Positions 1 through 9,383 are shown, counted from the first letter of the stretch. The stretch is 36,118 nt of DNA from Burkholderiales bacterium (GCA_947462065.1 CANHNO010000011.1:1-36118); one strand, 5' to 3'. The notes: a model not told the origin generated them from the sequence alone. A program made the numbers and translations.

Positions 1-1
1 C

Positions 2-589
2 TTCTTCGCCAAGGGCTTCTTCGTGATGGACGGCAGCAAGCGCTCGGCGCACGCAAACGCCTACTTCACCGGCTTTGGTGCGGCCAAGCGAGTGGTGTTC
101 TTCGACACCCTGCTCGACAAACTGCTGCCAAGCGAAGTAGAGGCGGTGCTGGCGCACGAACTGGGTCACTTCAAGCACCGGCATGTGCTCAAGCGCATCG
201 CCTCGATGTTCGCGCTCAGCCTCGTCGGTTTTGCGCTGCTGGGCTGGCTTTCACACCGTATTTGGTTCTACGCGGCTTTCGGTGTACAGCCCTCGATGAC
301 GGCAGCGAACGATGCAGTGGCACTGCTGCTGTTCATGCTGATCGTGCCGGTGTTCAGCTTTTTCTTGTCACCGCTGTTCGCGGGGCTGTCGCGCCGCCAT
401 GAGTTCCAGGCCGATGCCTACGCCTGCACTCAGGCCAACGGGCGTGACCTGTCCTCGGCCCTGCTCAAGCTCTACAAGGACAACGCCTCGACGCTGACCC
501 CCGACCCGCTGTACGCCCGTTTTTACTACTCGCACCCACCGGCTGCTGAGCGGCTGGCGGCGATGCAGACGCAGGCCACCGCCACATGA
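2..589 (+). CDS. M48 family metallopeptidase (Ste24/CAAX protease-like), C-terminal part; truncated by window start
   Basis: Frame is open from base 2; HELGH zinc motif in AVLAHELGHFKHRHVLKRI; MDGSKRSAHANAYFTGFG block typical of M48 Ste24-like proteases; TM segments follow. Confidence 0.9.
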   Translation, partial: FFAKGFFVMDGSKRSAHANAYFTGFGAAKRVVFFDTLLDKLLPSEVEAVLAHELGHFKHRHVLKRIASMFALSLVGFALLGWLSHRIWFYAAFGVQPSMTAANDAVALLLFMLIVPVFSFFLSPLFAGLSRRHEFQADAYACTQANGRDLSSALLKLYKDNASTLTPDPLYARFYYSHPPAAERLAAMQTQATAT

Positions 590-602
590 TCGGATCGAGG
601 CC

Positions 603-1520
603 TTGAGCAAGGCCAAGGCCGACGATGCACCGACCACCTCCGGGCTGGTCGTCTCGGGCTTCGGCCGCCACTACGTCGTCGAGTCCGATACCGGTGTGCG
701 CACCATCTGCCACCCGCGCGGCAAGAAGAGCCTGTGCGTCGTTGGCGACCGGGTGCGCTGGCAGATCACCGGCGACGAGGGCGTGATCGAGGAACTGGAG
801 GAGCGACGCAACCTGCTGTTTCGCCAGGACGAATGGAAGACCAAGGCCTTCGCCGCCAACCTGGACCAGGTGCTGGTGATGGTGGCCAGCGAGCCGGTGT
901 TCAGCGAATCGCAACTCGCGCGCGCGCTGATTGCGGCGGAGAGCGCCGGCATCGCGGCCAGCATTCTTTTGAACAAATCCGACCTGCCGCAGATCAATGC
1001 AGCGCGGGAGCGCCTGAAGCCGTATGTCGCGATGGGTTACCGCGTGCTTGAGGTTGCGCTGAAGGCCCAGCCCGAAGCGTCTAGCGCGCTCTTGATACCG
1101 ATGATGGCCGGGCAGGCCTCACTGGTTCTTGGGCCCAGCGGCACGGGCAAGAGCACGCTGATCAACCTGTTGGCACCTGATGCACGCGCGCAGGTTGGCG
1201 AGGTGTCGCAGGCGCTGAACTCAGGACGCCACACCACCACCTCGACGCAGTGGTACTGGCTGGATGTCGAACGCCGCACCGGCCTGATCGATTCACCGGG
1301 CTTCCAGGAGTTTGGCCTGAAGCAGGTCGATGCGCAAAAGCTGCCAGCCCTGATGCCCGACCTGCGCGAGGCCTCGACGCATTGCCGCTTCTACAACTGC
1401 ACCCACCGCCAGGAGCCGGGCTGCGGCGTGCGCGAGGCGCTGGCGAAGGGTGAGATCAGCGAATCGCGCTACCGCATCTACGGCGAGATCCGCCAAGAAC
1501 TGGAAGGCACGCGCTGGTAG
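603..1520 (+). CDS. rsgA: Ribosome small subunit-dependent GTPase A
   Basis: Circularly permuted GTPase: NKSD (G4) precedes GPSGTGKSTL (G1); DSPGFQEFGL; C-terminal Zn motif CRFYNCTHRQEPGC. TTG start. Confidence 0.95.
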   Translation: MSKAKADDAPTTSGLVVSGFGRHYVVESDTGVRTICHPRGKKSLCVVGDRVRWQITGDEGVIEELEERRNLLFRQDEWKTKAFAANLDQVLVMVASEPVFSESQLARALIAAESAGIAASILLNKSDLPQINAARERLKPYVAMGYRVLEVALKAQPEASSALLIPMMAGQASLVLGPSGTGKSTLINLLAPDARAQVGEVSQALNSGRHTTTSTQWYWLDVERRTGLIDSPGFQEFGLKQVDAQKLPALMPDLREASTHCRFYNCTHRQEPGCGVREALAKGEISESRYRIYGEIRQELEGTRW

Positions 1521-1531
1521 GCGCGTAAGGG

Positions 1532-2521
1532 TCAACCGACCAGATTCGCCAGCGTCAGCAAGGCCAGCAGCAGCATCCACAACACCACCGAACGCCAGAC
1601 CAGGCCGACGATGCTGCGCAGATGGCCGAGCACCGGCGTCATGCCGGCCGTCGAACCCACTGCGGCCAGGTCTTCGAAGCCGACGCCCTTGTCGAACGTC
1701 TTCGATCGGTCCGGCGTCACGCCCGGCGCCGCCACGCCGCCAAGTTGCACGCCCACCGCACCGGCCGCGGCCGCCAAGATGATGCCTTCGTTCGGGTGTC
1801 GCCACATCTCCGCATCACGGCGCCAGCCATTGATCGCTTCCTCGAAGTTGCCGACCACTGCAAAGCCGAACGCAGTGAGCCGCGCCGGAACGTGGTCCAT
1901 CAGACCGAACAGGCGTTGCGACAGCGCCATCAACCGCTCATTGGTCGGCTCGCCGATGGTGCGACTGCGAAACGCCCAGTAGCGGCTGGCGAATTCAGCA
2001 CAGCGGTACAGCACAGCGCCCGCAGGGCCGAAGCCCAGCGAGGACATCACGACAAACCAAAAGAACACGCCGAACACATGGCGGTGCGCGGCGAGCAGTG
2101 AATGCTCGATCACATGGCGCAGCAGTTCGGTGCGCGGCAACTCGCTCACATCAAGGTGACGCCACTCGGTCAGCAGGCGACGCGCCTCGACTTCGTCTTC
2201 GCGGTCGAGCGCATCGCGGATGTCGGTGAAGTAATGGCTGAACTGACGGAAGCCCAGCGTCAGGTACAGCACCGCGACATTCCACCCCAGCCCCAGCAAG
2301 AGGCTGTAATGCGCAACGCCGGCATGAACCGCCCAGACTAGCGCGCTAGGCAGGACCACGGTGATGATCCACACGACCCAGGCATGGCGGTCGCGGCCCG
2401 CGTCGAAATTCCGGCCAACCCAGCGCTGCCACGAAGTCATCGCGGTGTGAATCGCCGTGCCACGCTGCAAAGGCTTGAGCTGTTCGAGCAACAGCGCCAG
2501 TAGGACCGAAAAAAGACTCAT
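1532..2521 (-). CDS. CobD/CbiB family (AmpE-like) integral membrane protein
   Basis: Hydrophobic ORF; N-term MSLFSVLLALLLEQLKPL and FWFVVMSSLGFGPAGAVLYRCAEF resemble the CbiB/AmpE family. Start could also be 2527. Confidence 0.75.
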   Translation of the reverse strand: MSLFSVLLALLLEQLKPLQRGTAIHTAMTSWQRWVGRNFDAGRDRHAWVVWIITVVLPSALVWAVHAGVAHYSLLLGLGWNVAVLYLTLGFRQFSHYFTDIRDALDREDEVEARRLLTEWRHLDVSELPRTELLRHVIEHSLLAAHRHVFGVFFWFVVMSSLGFGPAGAVLYRCAEFASRYWAFRSRTIGEPTNERLMALSQRLFGLMDHVPARLTAFGFAVVGNFEEAINGWRRDAEMWRHPNEGIILAAAAGAVGVQLGGVAAPGVTPDRSKTFDKGVGFEDLAAVGSTAGMTPVLGHLRSIVGLVWRSVVLWMLLLALLTLANLVG

Positions 2522-2562
2522 CGCCACGGATCATAGCGGCCGGTCAACCGAGCCCCGCGTGG

Positions 2563-3249
2563 TCAGGCCGCGAGGAATCGGTAGAAATTGCGCAGCATCG
2601 CTGCGGTAGCACCCCATATGAAATAGGACCTGAGTGACCCATCCGGCGCCTGCGACGTCCACGGCATCGACAGGAACTCGCGGGCCTCGTCGCCCTCGCC
2701 CACCGCATGTCGGCGGTGATGGGCAGGTGACATCAGATAGGCCAGCGGCACCTCGAACACGTCGGTCACCTCGGAGGGATCGACTCGCAAGCTGAAGTCC
2801 GGCTGCACCAGCGCCACCACTGGCGTGACGACGTAGCCCGTGACGGTGGTGTAGTAGGGCAAGGTACCCAGAACCTGCACGAACTCACTGCTAAGGCCCA
2901 CTTCTTCCTCGGCCTCACGCAACGCGGTGGCGATCGGCGTCACGTCCTTCGGTTCTGCGCGGCCGCCAGGAAAGCTGATCTGACCGGGGTGGTCGCTGAG
3001 GCGATCGGAACGCTGCGTCAACAACACTGTGATGTCGTCGCCACGCAGCACCAAGGGAATCAGCACCGAGGCGTGTACGGGCGCCTTCGGCACTGGTTGG
3101 CGATCGGCCATACGCTCCGGCTGCCACAACGGCGCGCGCTGGAATCGATCACGTAACGCAAGCGCTGCCAGGCGATCGCGAGGCACTGCTGGCAGGTGAT
3201 CGTCGATCGCCAGCACAGGGCACAGTTCGGGATCGAAACTCAGCGGCAT
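2563..3249 (-). CDS. CoA pyrophosphatase, NUDIX hydrolase family
   Basis: NUDIX box: GGRAEPKDVTPIATALREAEEEVGL; upstream LLTQRSDRLSDHPGQISFPGGR typical of CoA pyrophosphatases. Confidence 0.9.
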   Translation of the reverse strand: MPLSFDPELCPVLAIDDHLPAVPRDRLAALALRDRFQRAPLWQPERMADRQPVPKAPVHASVLIPLVLRGDDITVLLTQRSDRLSDHPGQISFPGGRAEPKDVTPIATALREAEEEVGLSSEFVQVLGTLPYYTTVTGYVVTPVVALVQPDFSLRVDPSEVTDVFEVPLAYLMSPAHHRRHAVGEGDEAREFLSMPWTSQAPDGSLRSYFIWGATAAMLRNFYRFLAA

Positions 3250-3266
3250 GAAGGTCCACGGAATTG

Positions 3267-3291
3267 AAAAAGCCGCCTCGGAAGGCGGCTT
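3267..3291 (-). terminator. Rho-independent terminator of the rpsP-rimM-trmD-rplS operon
   Basis: Perfect 8-bp stem AAGCCGCC/GGCGGCTT, 6-nt loop; followed on the minus strand by TTTTTC; lies just after rplS stop. Confidence 0.75.
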
Positions 3292-3321
3292 GATCGCACG
3301 AGCCGTGGGCTAGAAACTCGC

Positions 3322-3675
3322 TTAAGCGAGCTTCTCTTTGATACGTGCCGACTTGCCCGAGCGCTGGCGCAGGTAGTACAGCTTGGCTCGGCGGACATCA
3401 CCGCGACGCTTGACTTCGATCGACGCGATCAGCGGGCTGTACAGTTGGAAGGTGCGCTCGACGCCTTCGCCGCTGGAAATCTTCCGGGCGATGAAGCTGG
3501 AGTTCAAGCCACGATTGCGCTTGGCGATCACGACACCTTCGTAGGCCTGCACGCGCTTGCGGGTGCCTTCGACGACGTTCACGTTGACGATGACCGTGTC
3601 ACCTGGCGCGAACGCCGGTATGGTCTTGTTCAGACGGGCGATTTCCTCTTGCTCGAGGGTTTGGATCAGGTCCAT
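3322..3675 (-). CDS. rplS: 50S ribosomal protein L19
   Basis: [67 protein letters not shown]... is clear L19; operon context. Confidence 0.98.
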   Translation of the reverse strand: MDLIQTLEQEEIARLNKTIPAFAPGDTVIVNVNVVEGTRKRVQAYEGVVIAKRNRGLNSSFIARKISSGEGVERTFQLYSPLIASIEVKRRGDVRRAKLYYLRQRSGKSARIKEKLA

Positions 3676-3780
3676 GATTTCTCCGTGTGATCTTGCCTAC
3701 GCTGGGTGGAGGAATTGTTCCGAACCTGCGACGTGAAGAGACAACGCGCGGCCGGACGTGGCAGAGGATCAGAAAGCCTT

Positions 3781-4569
3781 CTAGTATACGTTGAATGCGG
3801 CCAAAAACCGCTCATCTTGAGCGCTGAGCTGGTTGGCAGCGCGCGCCGCGGCAATCAGGTCCGGTCTGCGGCGTGCCGTCAGCGCCAGCGACTGCTCGCG
3901 GCGCCAGCGCGCAATGCGTTCGTGGTGGCCTGACAGCAACACCTGCGGAATCGGTAGCGGACCGTCGTCGGCTGACAACACCTCGGGACGGCTGTAGTGC
4001 GGTCCTTCGAGCAGGCCGTCGGAAAAACTGTCTTGCTGGTGCGATTGCGCATCGCCGAGCACACCGTCCTGCAAGCGTGCCACCGCGTCGAGCAACGCCA
4101 GCGCGGGCAGTTCACCACCAGACAGGACGAAGTCGCCGAGGCTCAGTTCGACATCAACGTGGCGGTCGAGCACGCGCTGGTCGATGCCCTCATACCGGCC
4201 GCACAGCAGTACCGCGCCGGGGCCCGAGGCCATCTCGCGCACCAGAGCCTGATCGATGCGCCGGCCGGTAGGTGTGAAGTGAATGACCGGAGCTTTGGTC
4301 TGAACGGCGCCTTCTGCGCCTGCGAAACCGGCATTGCGCCCAGTCTGCACAGCCGCTAAGGCCCGCTCCAGGGGCTCGGCCAGCAGCACCATGCCCGGGC
4401 CGCCGCCGTAGGGCCGGTCATCGACGCGACGGTACTGGCCGTCGGCAAAGTCGCGCAGTGGCCACAACCGGACGTCCACCTGAGCGGACTCATAAGCGCG
4501 CCGCGTGATGCCGTGTATCAGGTGCGGCTCAAAGAGCTCGGGAAACAGCGTGACGACGTCGAAGCGCAT
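3781..4569 (-). CDS. trmD: tRNA (guanine-N1)-methyltransferase TrmD
   Basis: [58 protein letters not shown]; start trimmed from ORF track (4662) to MRFDVV. Confidence 0.97.
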   Translation of the reverse strand: MRFDVVTLFPELFEPHLIHGITRRAYESAQVDVRLWPLRDFADGQYRRVDDRPYGGGPGMVLLAEPLERALAAVQTGRNAGFAGAEGAVQTKAPVIHFTPTGRRIDQALVREMASGPGAVLLCGRYEGIDQRVLDRHVDVELSLGDFVLSGGELPALALLDAVARLQDGVLGDAQSHQQDSFSDGLLEGPHYSRPEVLSADDGPLPIPQVLLSGHHERIARWRREQSLALTARRRPDLIAAARAANQLSAQDERFLAAFNVY

Positions 4570-4588
4570 GGCAGCGTCCGCACGACGA

Positions 4589-5191
4589 TCAGTAATCCAG
4601 GCCCCAGTCGACGGTGATGCGTCGCTCGGGCAGGCTGACCGCGTCAATAAAGGAGGCAACAAACGGGATCAGCCGCTGATCGGCTTCGGTGGTGGCACCC
4701 GCAGCGGCCACCCGCAACACGCTGTGCGGGCCGGTATCGATCAAGCCGATGACCTCACCCAGGTGTTCACCCTGCCGGTTGATGACCGCCAAGCCGACCA
4801 GATCGACCCAGTAATACTCATCGGGAGGTGCTGTTGGGAAACTACTGCGCGGCACGTAGACACGTGCGCCGCGCAAAGCCTCTGCGCCAGGGCGATCGAC
4901 GACATCCTGAGCTTGAGCGACCACCAGATCACCGTGGTCCTTGGCAGTCACGATCTTCAGCAGCGGGGGTAAGGTCGCGATGTTGACTGCCGCTCTCGGA
5001 CAGTTGGGCTCGGGCGGCTTCAGCAACCAGCGCTTCGATGAAAACAACGCCTGCGGATCTGCGGCGAAAGGCTTGACTTTGAACCAGCCCTTTACGCCCC
5101 AGGCATCGATGATGATGCCGACCTCGATCGCATCGTCGGGCCAGGGCGCCAGATCGATACCGGGTTCAGCCACGGGGTGCTGCCGGTGCAT
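4589..5191 (-). CDS. rimM: Ribosome maturation factor RimM
   Basis: [21 protein letters not shown] and C-terminal [27 protein letters not shown]...LIPFV; between trmD and rpsP. Confidence 0.95.
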   Translation of the reverse strand: MHRQHPVAEPGIDLAPWPDDAIEVGIIIDAWGVKGWFKVKPFAADPQALFSSKRWLLKPPEPNCPRAAVNIATLPPLLKIVTAKDHGDLVVAQAQDVVDRPGAEALRGARVYVPRSSFPTAPPDEYYWVDLVGLAVINRQGEHLGEVIGLIDTGPHSVLRVAAAGATTEADQRLIPFVASFIDAVSLPERRITVDWGLDY

Positions 5192-5226
5192 CGATCGAAG
5201 CGGTAACGCCGACGATCAATTCAGGC

Positions 5227-5478
5227 TCAGGCCGTCGCGGCCTTGGCCTGCTCGACCAGACGTGCCACGGTCGGCGACAACTGGGCACCATTGCCGGTCC
5301 AGTAGTCGATGCGATCGAAGGCAACGCGCAACGGCTGCTCGCCACCGGAGGCGACAGGGTTGTAGAAACCGACGCGTTCGATGAAGCGGCCGTCGCGGCG
5401 GATGCGCGAATCGGTGACGACGATGTTGAAGAACGGGCGCTTCTTGGCGCCGCCGCGAGCCAGTCGAATCACAACCAT
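5227..5478 (-). CDS. rpsP: 30S ribosomal protein S16
   Basis: [41 protein letters not shown]; start trimmed from 5568; AAGGAAAT upstream as RBS. Confidence 0.97.
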   Translation of the reverse strand: MVVIRLARGGAKKRPFFNIVVTDSRIRRDGRFIERVGFYNPVASGGEQPLRVAFDRIDYWTGNGAQLSPTVARLVEQAKAATA

Positions 5479-5647
5479 GGTATTTCCTTGAATGATGGGT
5501 TGCCCGCCGCATCCGGGAGACACTCCGGTCGCGCAGAACGTAAAGTCGCAGCCGCAGGGCCGCGACAAGGATCAGTGCCGTAGATACGCCAACCGGCCCG
5601 AGCGCATCAAATCGCATCGAACCCACCAGCCGTCACGTGAACCCTCG

Positions 5648-5678
5648 ATTGTAAACTGGACTACCCGGCGATTTCCAA
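5648..5678 (-). promoter_or_regulatory. Candidate sigma70 promoter for the rpsP operon
   Basis: Minus strand TTGGAA (5678-5673), 19-nt spacer, TACAAT (5653-5648). The spacer is longer than optimum. Confidence 0.35.
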
Positions 5679-5682
5679 CACT

Positions 5683-6223
5683 GTGACACCGCCGCTGCTG
5701 ATTCGAGTCTGCCCCCTCGGAGACATCCCGGCACTGACAGGCCTGTGTGCGCGGCATGTGGCGCACGGCACGGGCACCTTCGGGCTGGATGCCCCCTGAT
5801 GCGCGGCAAATGGCCGTGCGGCTGCAGCAAGCTGACGAACAAGGCTGGCCCTGGCTGGTTGCAGAGCAGGCCAGCCGCGTGATCGGTTATGCATGCGCTC
5901 AGCCTTTCAGGCCGCGATTGGCCCTCCTCCATTGCGTCGAAGACTCGGTCCACCTCGCGCCGGACTGCCAGCGACAAGGCGTCGGACGGCCGTTGCTGGC
6001 GGAGCTGATCGCGCAATGCGAGGCCCGCGGGGCGACACAAATGATCGCGGTGATCGGCGACGCTGCGAATACAGGCTCGATCGGGCTGCACCGCGCCTTG
6101 GGCTTCGAGCCTGCCGGACAATTGAGCGGCGTCGGCTGGAAATTCGAGCGCTGGCTGGATGTGGTGTTGCTGCATCGACGTCTGGGCTCGGGCGCAGAAT
6201 CAGCACCCCGCCAGAAGGAATGA
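5683..6223 (+). CDS. GNAT family N-acetyltransferase (phosphinothricin acetyltransferase-like), interrupted by an apparent +1 frameshift near 5794-5797
   Basis: Frame 1 from GTG 5683 gives MTPPLLIRVCPLGDIPALTGLCARHVAHGTGTFGLDAP then TGA (5797-5799). Frame 2 continues PDARQMAVRLQQADEQGWPWLVAEQASRVIGYACAQPFRPR...RQGVGRPLLAELI...GDAANTGSIGLHRALGF. Together they make one GNAT domain. Confidence 0.75.
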
Positions 6224-6729
6224 CGACCATCGAAACGACCCCATCCGCCGACAAATCCAAGACCCTCGCCACCTGGATCGCCATCGTCGCAGGCCCCTTG
6301 GGGCTGCATCGGTTCTACCTCCATGGCTTTCGCGATGTGCCTGGCTGGCTGCATCCACTGCCCACACTGATCGGGCTGTATGGCGTGAATCGGGCGCAAT
6401 CGCTAGGCCAGGACGACCAGCTGGCCTGGGTGCTGATTCCATTCGTCGGCTGCACGATTGCGGCATCGATGCTGTGCGCCATCGTCTACGGCCTGACCAG
6501 CGACGACAAATGGAATTCCCGCTTCAATGCCGGACTCCCAGCCTCTCGCAGTGGCTGGGCCGCGGTGCTGGGTGTACTGCTGGCCCTGCTGGTGGGTGCT
6601 GGCGTGCTGATGGCCACCATAGCATTCGCCGCCCAGCGATATTTCGAGTATCAGGCCGAGACTGAGGCAGCGTCCGTCAGTCAGCCCACCGCACCGACTG
6701 CCCCACCACCGACGACAGCAACGTACTGA
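6220..6729 (+). CDS. TM2-domain-like small membrane protein
   Basis: MTTIETTPSADKSKTLATWIAIVAGPLGLHRFYLHGFRD carries the TM2-style GxxGxHRFYLG pattern; several TM segments; ATGA overlap with the GNAT stop. Confidence 0.7.
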   Translation: MTTIETTPSADKSKTLATWIAIVAGPLGLHRFYLHGFRDVPGWLHPLPTLIGLYGVNRAQSLGQDDQLAWVLIPFVGCTIAASMLCAIVYGLTSDDKWNSRFNAGLPASRSGWAAVLGVLLALLVGAGVLMATIAFAAQRYFEYQAETEAASVSQPTAPTAPPPTTATY

Positions 6730-7159
6730 GGGGCCCGCGGCCGGGAATCACTGCGTCAGGCAGCAATGCCGCCAGCGGCAGCAACACGAAGGCACGTTCG
6801 TGCATCCGAGGGTGCGGCACGGCGAGAGCGGTTGTTTCGATCTGTTGATCGCCGTAAAGCAGCAGGTCGAGGTCGAGCGTTCGCGGTGCGTTGCGGTAAG
6901 GGCGTTCGCGGCCGTGGCTGCGCTCGATCGCTTGCAGCGCCGCCAGCAAGGCATGAGGCGACAAGGTGGTGTCGAAACAGGCGACCGCGTTCAGGTAGTC
7001 TGGGCCGCTGGAATCTACCGGGGCGCTGCTGAACCACGGAGAGCAGCGGTGATGCCGCGATCCTGGCAACTGCTGCAATTGGGCGTATGCCGCCGCGAGA
7101 ACCGCCCGCGTATCGCCCAGATTGGCGCCGAGGCCAATGCAGGCTTGCGACTCGATCAC
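6677..7159 (-). CDS. folK: 2-amino-4-hydroxy-6-hydroxymethyldihydropteridine diphosphokinase
   Basis: ACIGLGANLGDTRAVLAAAYAQL; RPYRNAPRTLDLDLLLYGDQ; VPHPRMHERAFVLLPLAAL. GTG start. Confidence 0.95.
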   Translation of the reverse strand: MIESQACIGLGANLGDTRAVLAAAYAQLQQLPGSRHHRCSPWFSSAPVDSSGPDYLNAVACFDTTLSPHALLAALQAIERSHGRERPYRNAPRTLDLDLLLYGDQQIETTALAVPHPRMHERAFVLLPLAALLPDAVIPGRGPLSTLLSSVVGQSVRWAD

Positions 7160-8718
7160 ACCGAGCCGGGCTCGCCGCCTTCTGAAGCGGCTGCAGCGCC
7201 CGCCTCGGTCGGCTTGCGGCGGCGGCGACGACGCTTCTTGGCGGGCTCAGCAACCGCCTCCGGCTCGTCGTCGGACTCCGTGGCCTGAGCAGGCTTGGGT
7301 TGGCGCTTGCCATCCTGCCGGGCATCACGCCCTCGAACTGACTCCATCAAGCGGCGTCGCGCGTCCTCGTCGGCCAGCGAGAAGTCTTCCCACCACCGCG
7401 CCAGTTCATCCGACACCTCACCCGCATCGGCACGCAGTCGTAGGAAATCGAAGCCAGCACGGAAGCGCGACTGCTCGACGAGCGTGAACGGCGCATTGCC
7501 GACACGGCGTTCGAATCGCGGCTGCATCAACCAGATCTCGCGCATGTCGCCGCCCAGCTTGCCGCGCCCGGAGATGTCGCCGATGCGGGCATCGAAGATG
7601 GCTTCGACGGCCTGCTGAAGCGCGGTGAATGCGGGCTCACCGCCAGCTTTCAATTGATCCCATTTCAACTGCACGTCGTGCCACAGCATGCAGGCGAGCA
7701 TGAAGCTGGGTGCGACCGGCTTGCCTTCGCCCACGCGACGGTCGGTGTCGGCCAGCGCCAGTCTCACGAACTCGCGGTGCGCATCGCTGCCGCGGCTGTC
7801 GTCGAGCAGCGTGTCGAGCACTGGGAAGGTACCTGCCGGCAGACCTTGCTTGCGAAGTTCAGCCAGACTCGCCAACGAGTGGCCGGTCTGCAGCAGCTTG
7901 ATCATCTCGTCGAACAGGCGCGAGGGCGGCACGTTCTCCAACAGCGCCGACATGGCCTGGATCGGCGCGCGCGTCTTCGGTTCGATCTCGAACCCCAGCT
8001 TCGCCGCGAAACGCACCGCACGGATGATGCGCACCGGGTCTTCTCGGTAGCGCGTCTCGGGGTCGCCGATCATCCGCAGCAGTTTCTTCTTCGCGTCCTT
8101 GATGCCGCCGTGGTAGTCGACCACCAGTTCGCGCACCGGGTCGTAATACATCGCATTGACGGTGAAATCGCGACGCGCGGCGTCCTCGATCTGTGGTCCC
8201 CAGACGTTGTCGCGCAGCACGCGACCGTCTGCACCAACCACATGGCTCGGGCCGGTAGAGTGACGCCCTTCGGCCTTCAATGTCTTCTCGTTGCCGACGA
8301 CCTGTTCGGCAGCCGCAGCGTCCATCAGCGCGCGGAAGGTCGAGACCTCAATGACCTCGCTCAGGCCGCGATCCTGCCGGCCGCGGCCGAACACGACGTG
8401 CACGATACGAAAGCGCCTGCCGATGATGAAGGCGCGGCGAAACAGCGCCTTGACCTGTTCGGGCGTCGCATCGGTCGCCACATCGAAGTCCTTCGGGCGC
8501 AGGCCGAGGAGCAGGTCGCGAACCGCGCCACCGACGATGTAGGCCTCGTGCCCGCCATCGACCAGCGTCTGCACCACCTTCGCAGCACGTTCATCAACCA
8601 GCGAGGGATCGATCTGATGTGCGCTCTTCGGCACCTCGACCCGTTGACCGAGCAAGGGCACTGCGGTGGCCTTCTTGGTCGGCTTGCCCAGCAGCTTGTC
8701 GAAAAACTTCTTAATCAT
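7156..8718 (-). CDS. pcnB: Polynucleotide adenylyltransferase (poly(A) polymerase I)
   Basis: AYIVGGAVRDLLLGLRPKDFDVATDATPEQV nucleotidyltransferase motif; DPVRIIRAVRFAAKLGF; basic tail KKRRRRRRK. Confidence 0.95.
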   Translation of the reverse strand: MIKKFFDKLLGKPTKKATAVPLLGQRVEVPKSAHQIDPSLVDERAAKVVQTLVDGGHEAYIVGGAVRDLLLGLRPKDFDVATDATPEQVKALFRRAFIIGRRFRIVHVVFGRGRQDRGLSEVIEVSTFRALMDAAAAEQVVGNEKTLKAEGRHSTGPSHVVGADGRVLRDNVWGPQIEDAARRDFTVNAMYYDPVRELVVDYHGGIKDAKKKLLRMIGDPETRYREDPVRIIRAVRFAAKLGFEIEPKTRAPIQAMSALLENVPPSRLFDEMIKLLQTGHSLASLAELRKQGLPAGTFPVLDTLLDDSRGSDAHREFVRLALADTDRRVGEGKPVAPSFMLACMLWHDVQLKWDQLKAGGEPAFTALQQAVEAIFDARIGDISGRGKLGGDMREIWLMQPRFERRVGNAPFTLVEQSRFRAGFDFLRLRADAGEVSDELARWWEDFSLADEDARRRLMESVRGRDARQDGKRQPKPAQATESDDEPEAVAEPAKKRRRRRRKPTEAGAAAASEGGEPGSV

Positions 8719-9383
8719 GTGAACAGGTTCAACGTTGGCCATCCGCGCTGGTGGGCAACCGCGAGCAGCGCAGGCGTCGGATTGGTCGCCACCGGTTCGG
8801 TGGCCTTCTCAAACAAGGGCAGGTCATTGAGTGAGTCGCTGTAGACGGTGATGCGAGCACAGTCTCGCCATGTGGCCCCTTGCCCTCCCAGCCACTCCTC
8901 GACACGCTGGACCTTGCCTTCCCGGTAGCTCGGTGTGCCTCGGATGCGGCCCGTGATGCTACCGCGCGCGTCACGCTCAAGCTGAACCGCGATCAGCGCG
9001 GGAATGCCGAACGCCGCGGCGATCGGCGTAGTGACGAAATCATTGGTCGCGGTGACCAGCGCCACCCGATCCCCCTGCGCCTGGTGTCGGCGCACCAGAT
9101 CGCGGGCGCTGTCGTGCAAGGCAGGCTCGATCACCCGCTGCATGAACAAGACTTGCGCGGCGCTCAGCGCCTCGGGGGAACGCTCGCGCAGTGGCCGAGT
9201 CGCGAACTCAATGTAGGCATGCACGTCGAGCTGGCCCGCCTGGTACTGTGCGAAGAACGCATCGTTGTCGCGCCGAAAGCTGGACTCGTCGACCCAACCG
9301 AGCGCGATCACGAACTCACCCCAGGCGTGATCGGAATCGAGCGGCAGCAGGGTGTCGTCGAGGTCGAACAGGCAGAGATTCAA
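8715..9383 (-). CDS. HAD family (HAD-IB, SerB-like) hydrolase
   Basis: LCLFDLDDTLLPLDSDHAW motif I; VALVTATNDFVT motif II; VYSDSLNDLPLFEKA motif IV. TTG start. Confidence 0.88.
   Translation of the reverse strand: MNLCLFDLDDTLLPLDSDHAWGEFVIALGWVDESSFRRDNDAFFAQYQAGQLDVHAYIEFATRPLRERSPEALSAAQVLFMQRVIEPALHDSARDLVRRHQAQGDRVALVTATNDFVTTPIAAAFGIPALIAVQLERDARGSITGRIRGTPSYREGKVQRVEEWLGGQGATWRDCARITVYSDSLNDLPLFEKATEPVATNPTPALLAVAHQRGWPTLNLFT

Noticed and set aside
1532-2521. Cobalamin biosynthesis cluster
   Set aside because: Only one CobD/CbiB-like gene; neighbours are unrelated housekeeping genes.
7156-7300. Poly-Arg tail KKRRRRRRK of PcnB as a novel domain
   Set aside because: Basic Arg-rich C-terminal tails are a known trait of bacterial PcnB proteins.
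7654-8844. 396-aa plus-strand ORF opposite pcnB
   Set aside because: Fully antisense to the clear pcnB coding frame; composition (His/Arg/Gln rich) is typical of GC-rich shadow ORFs.
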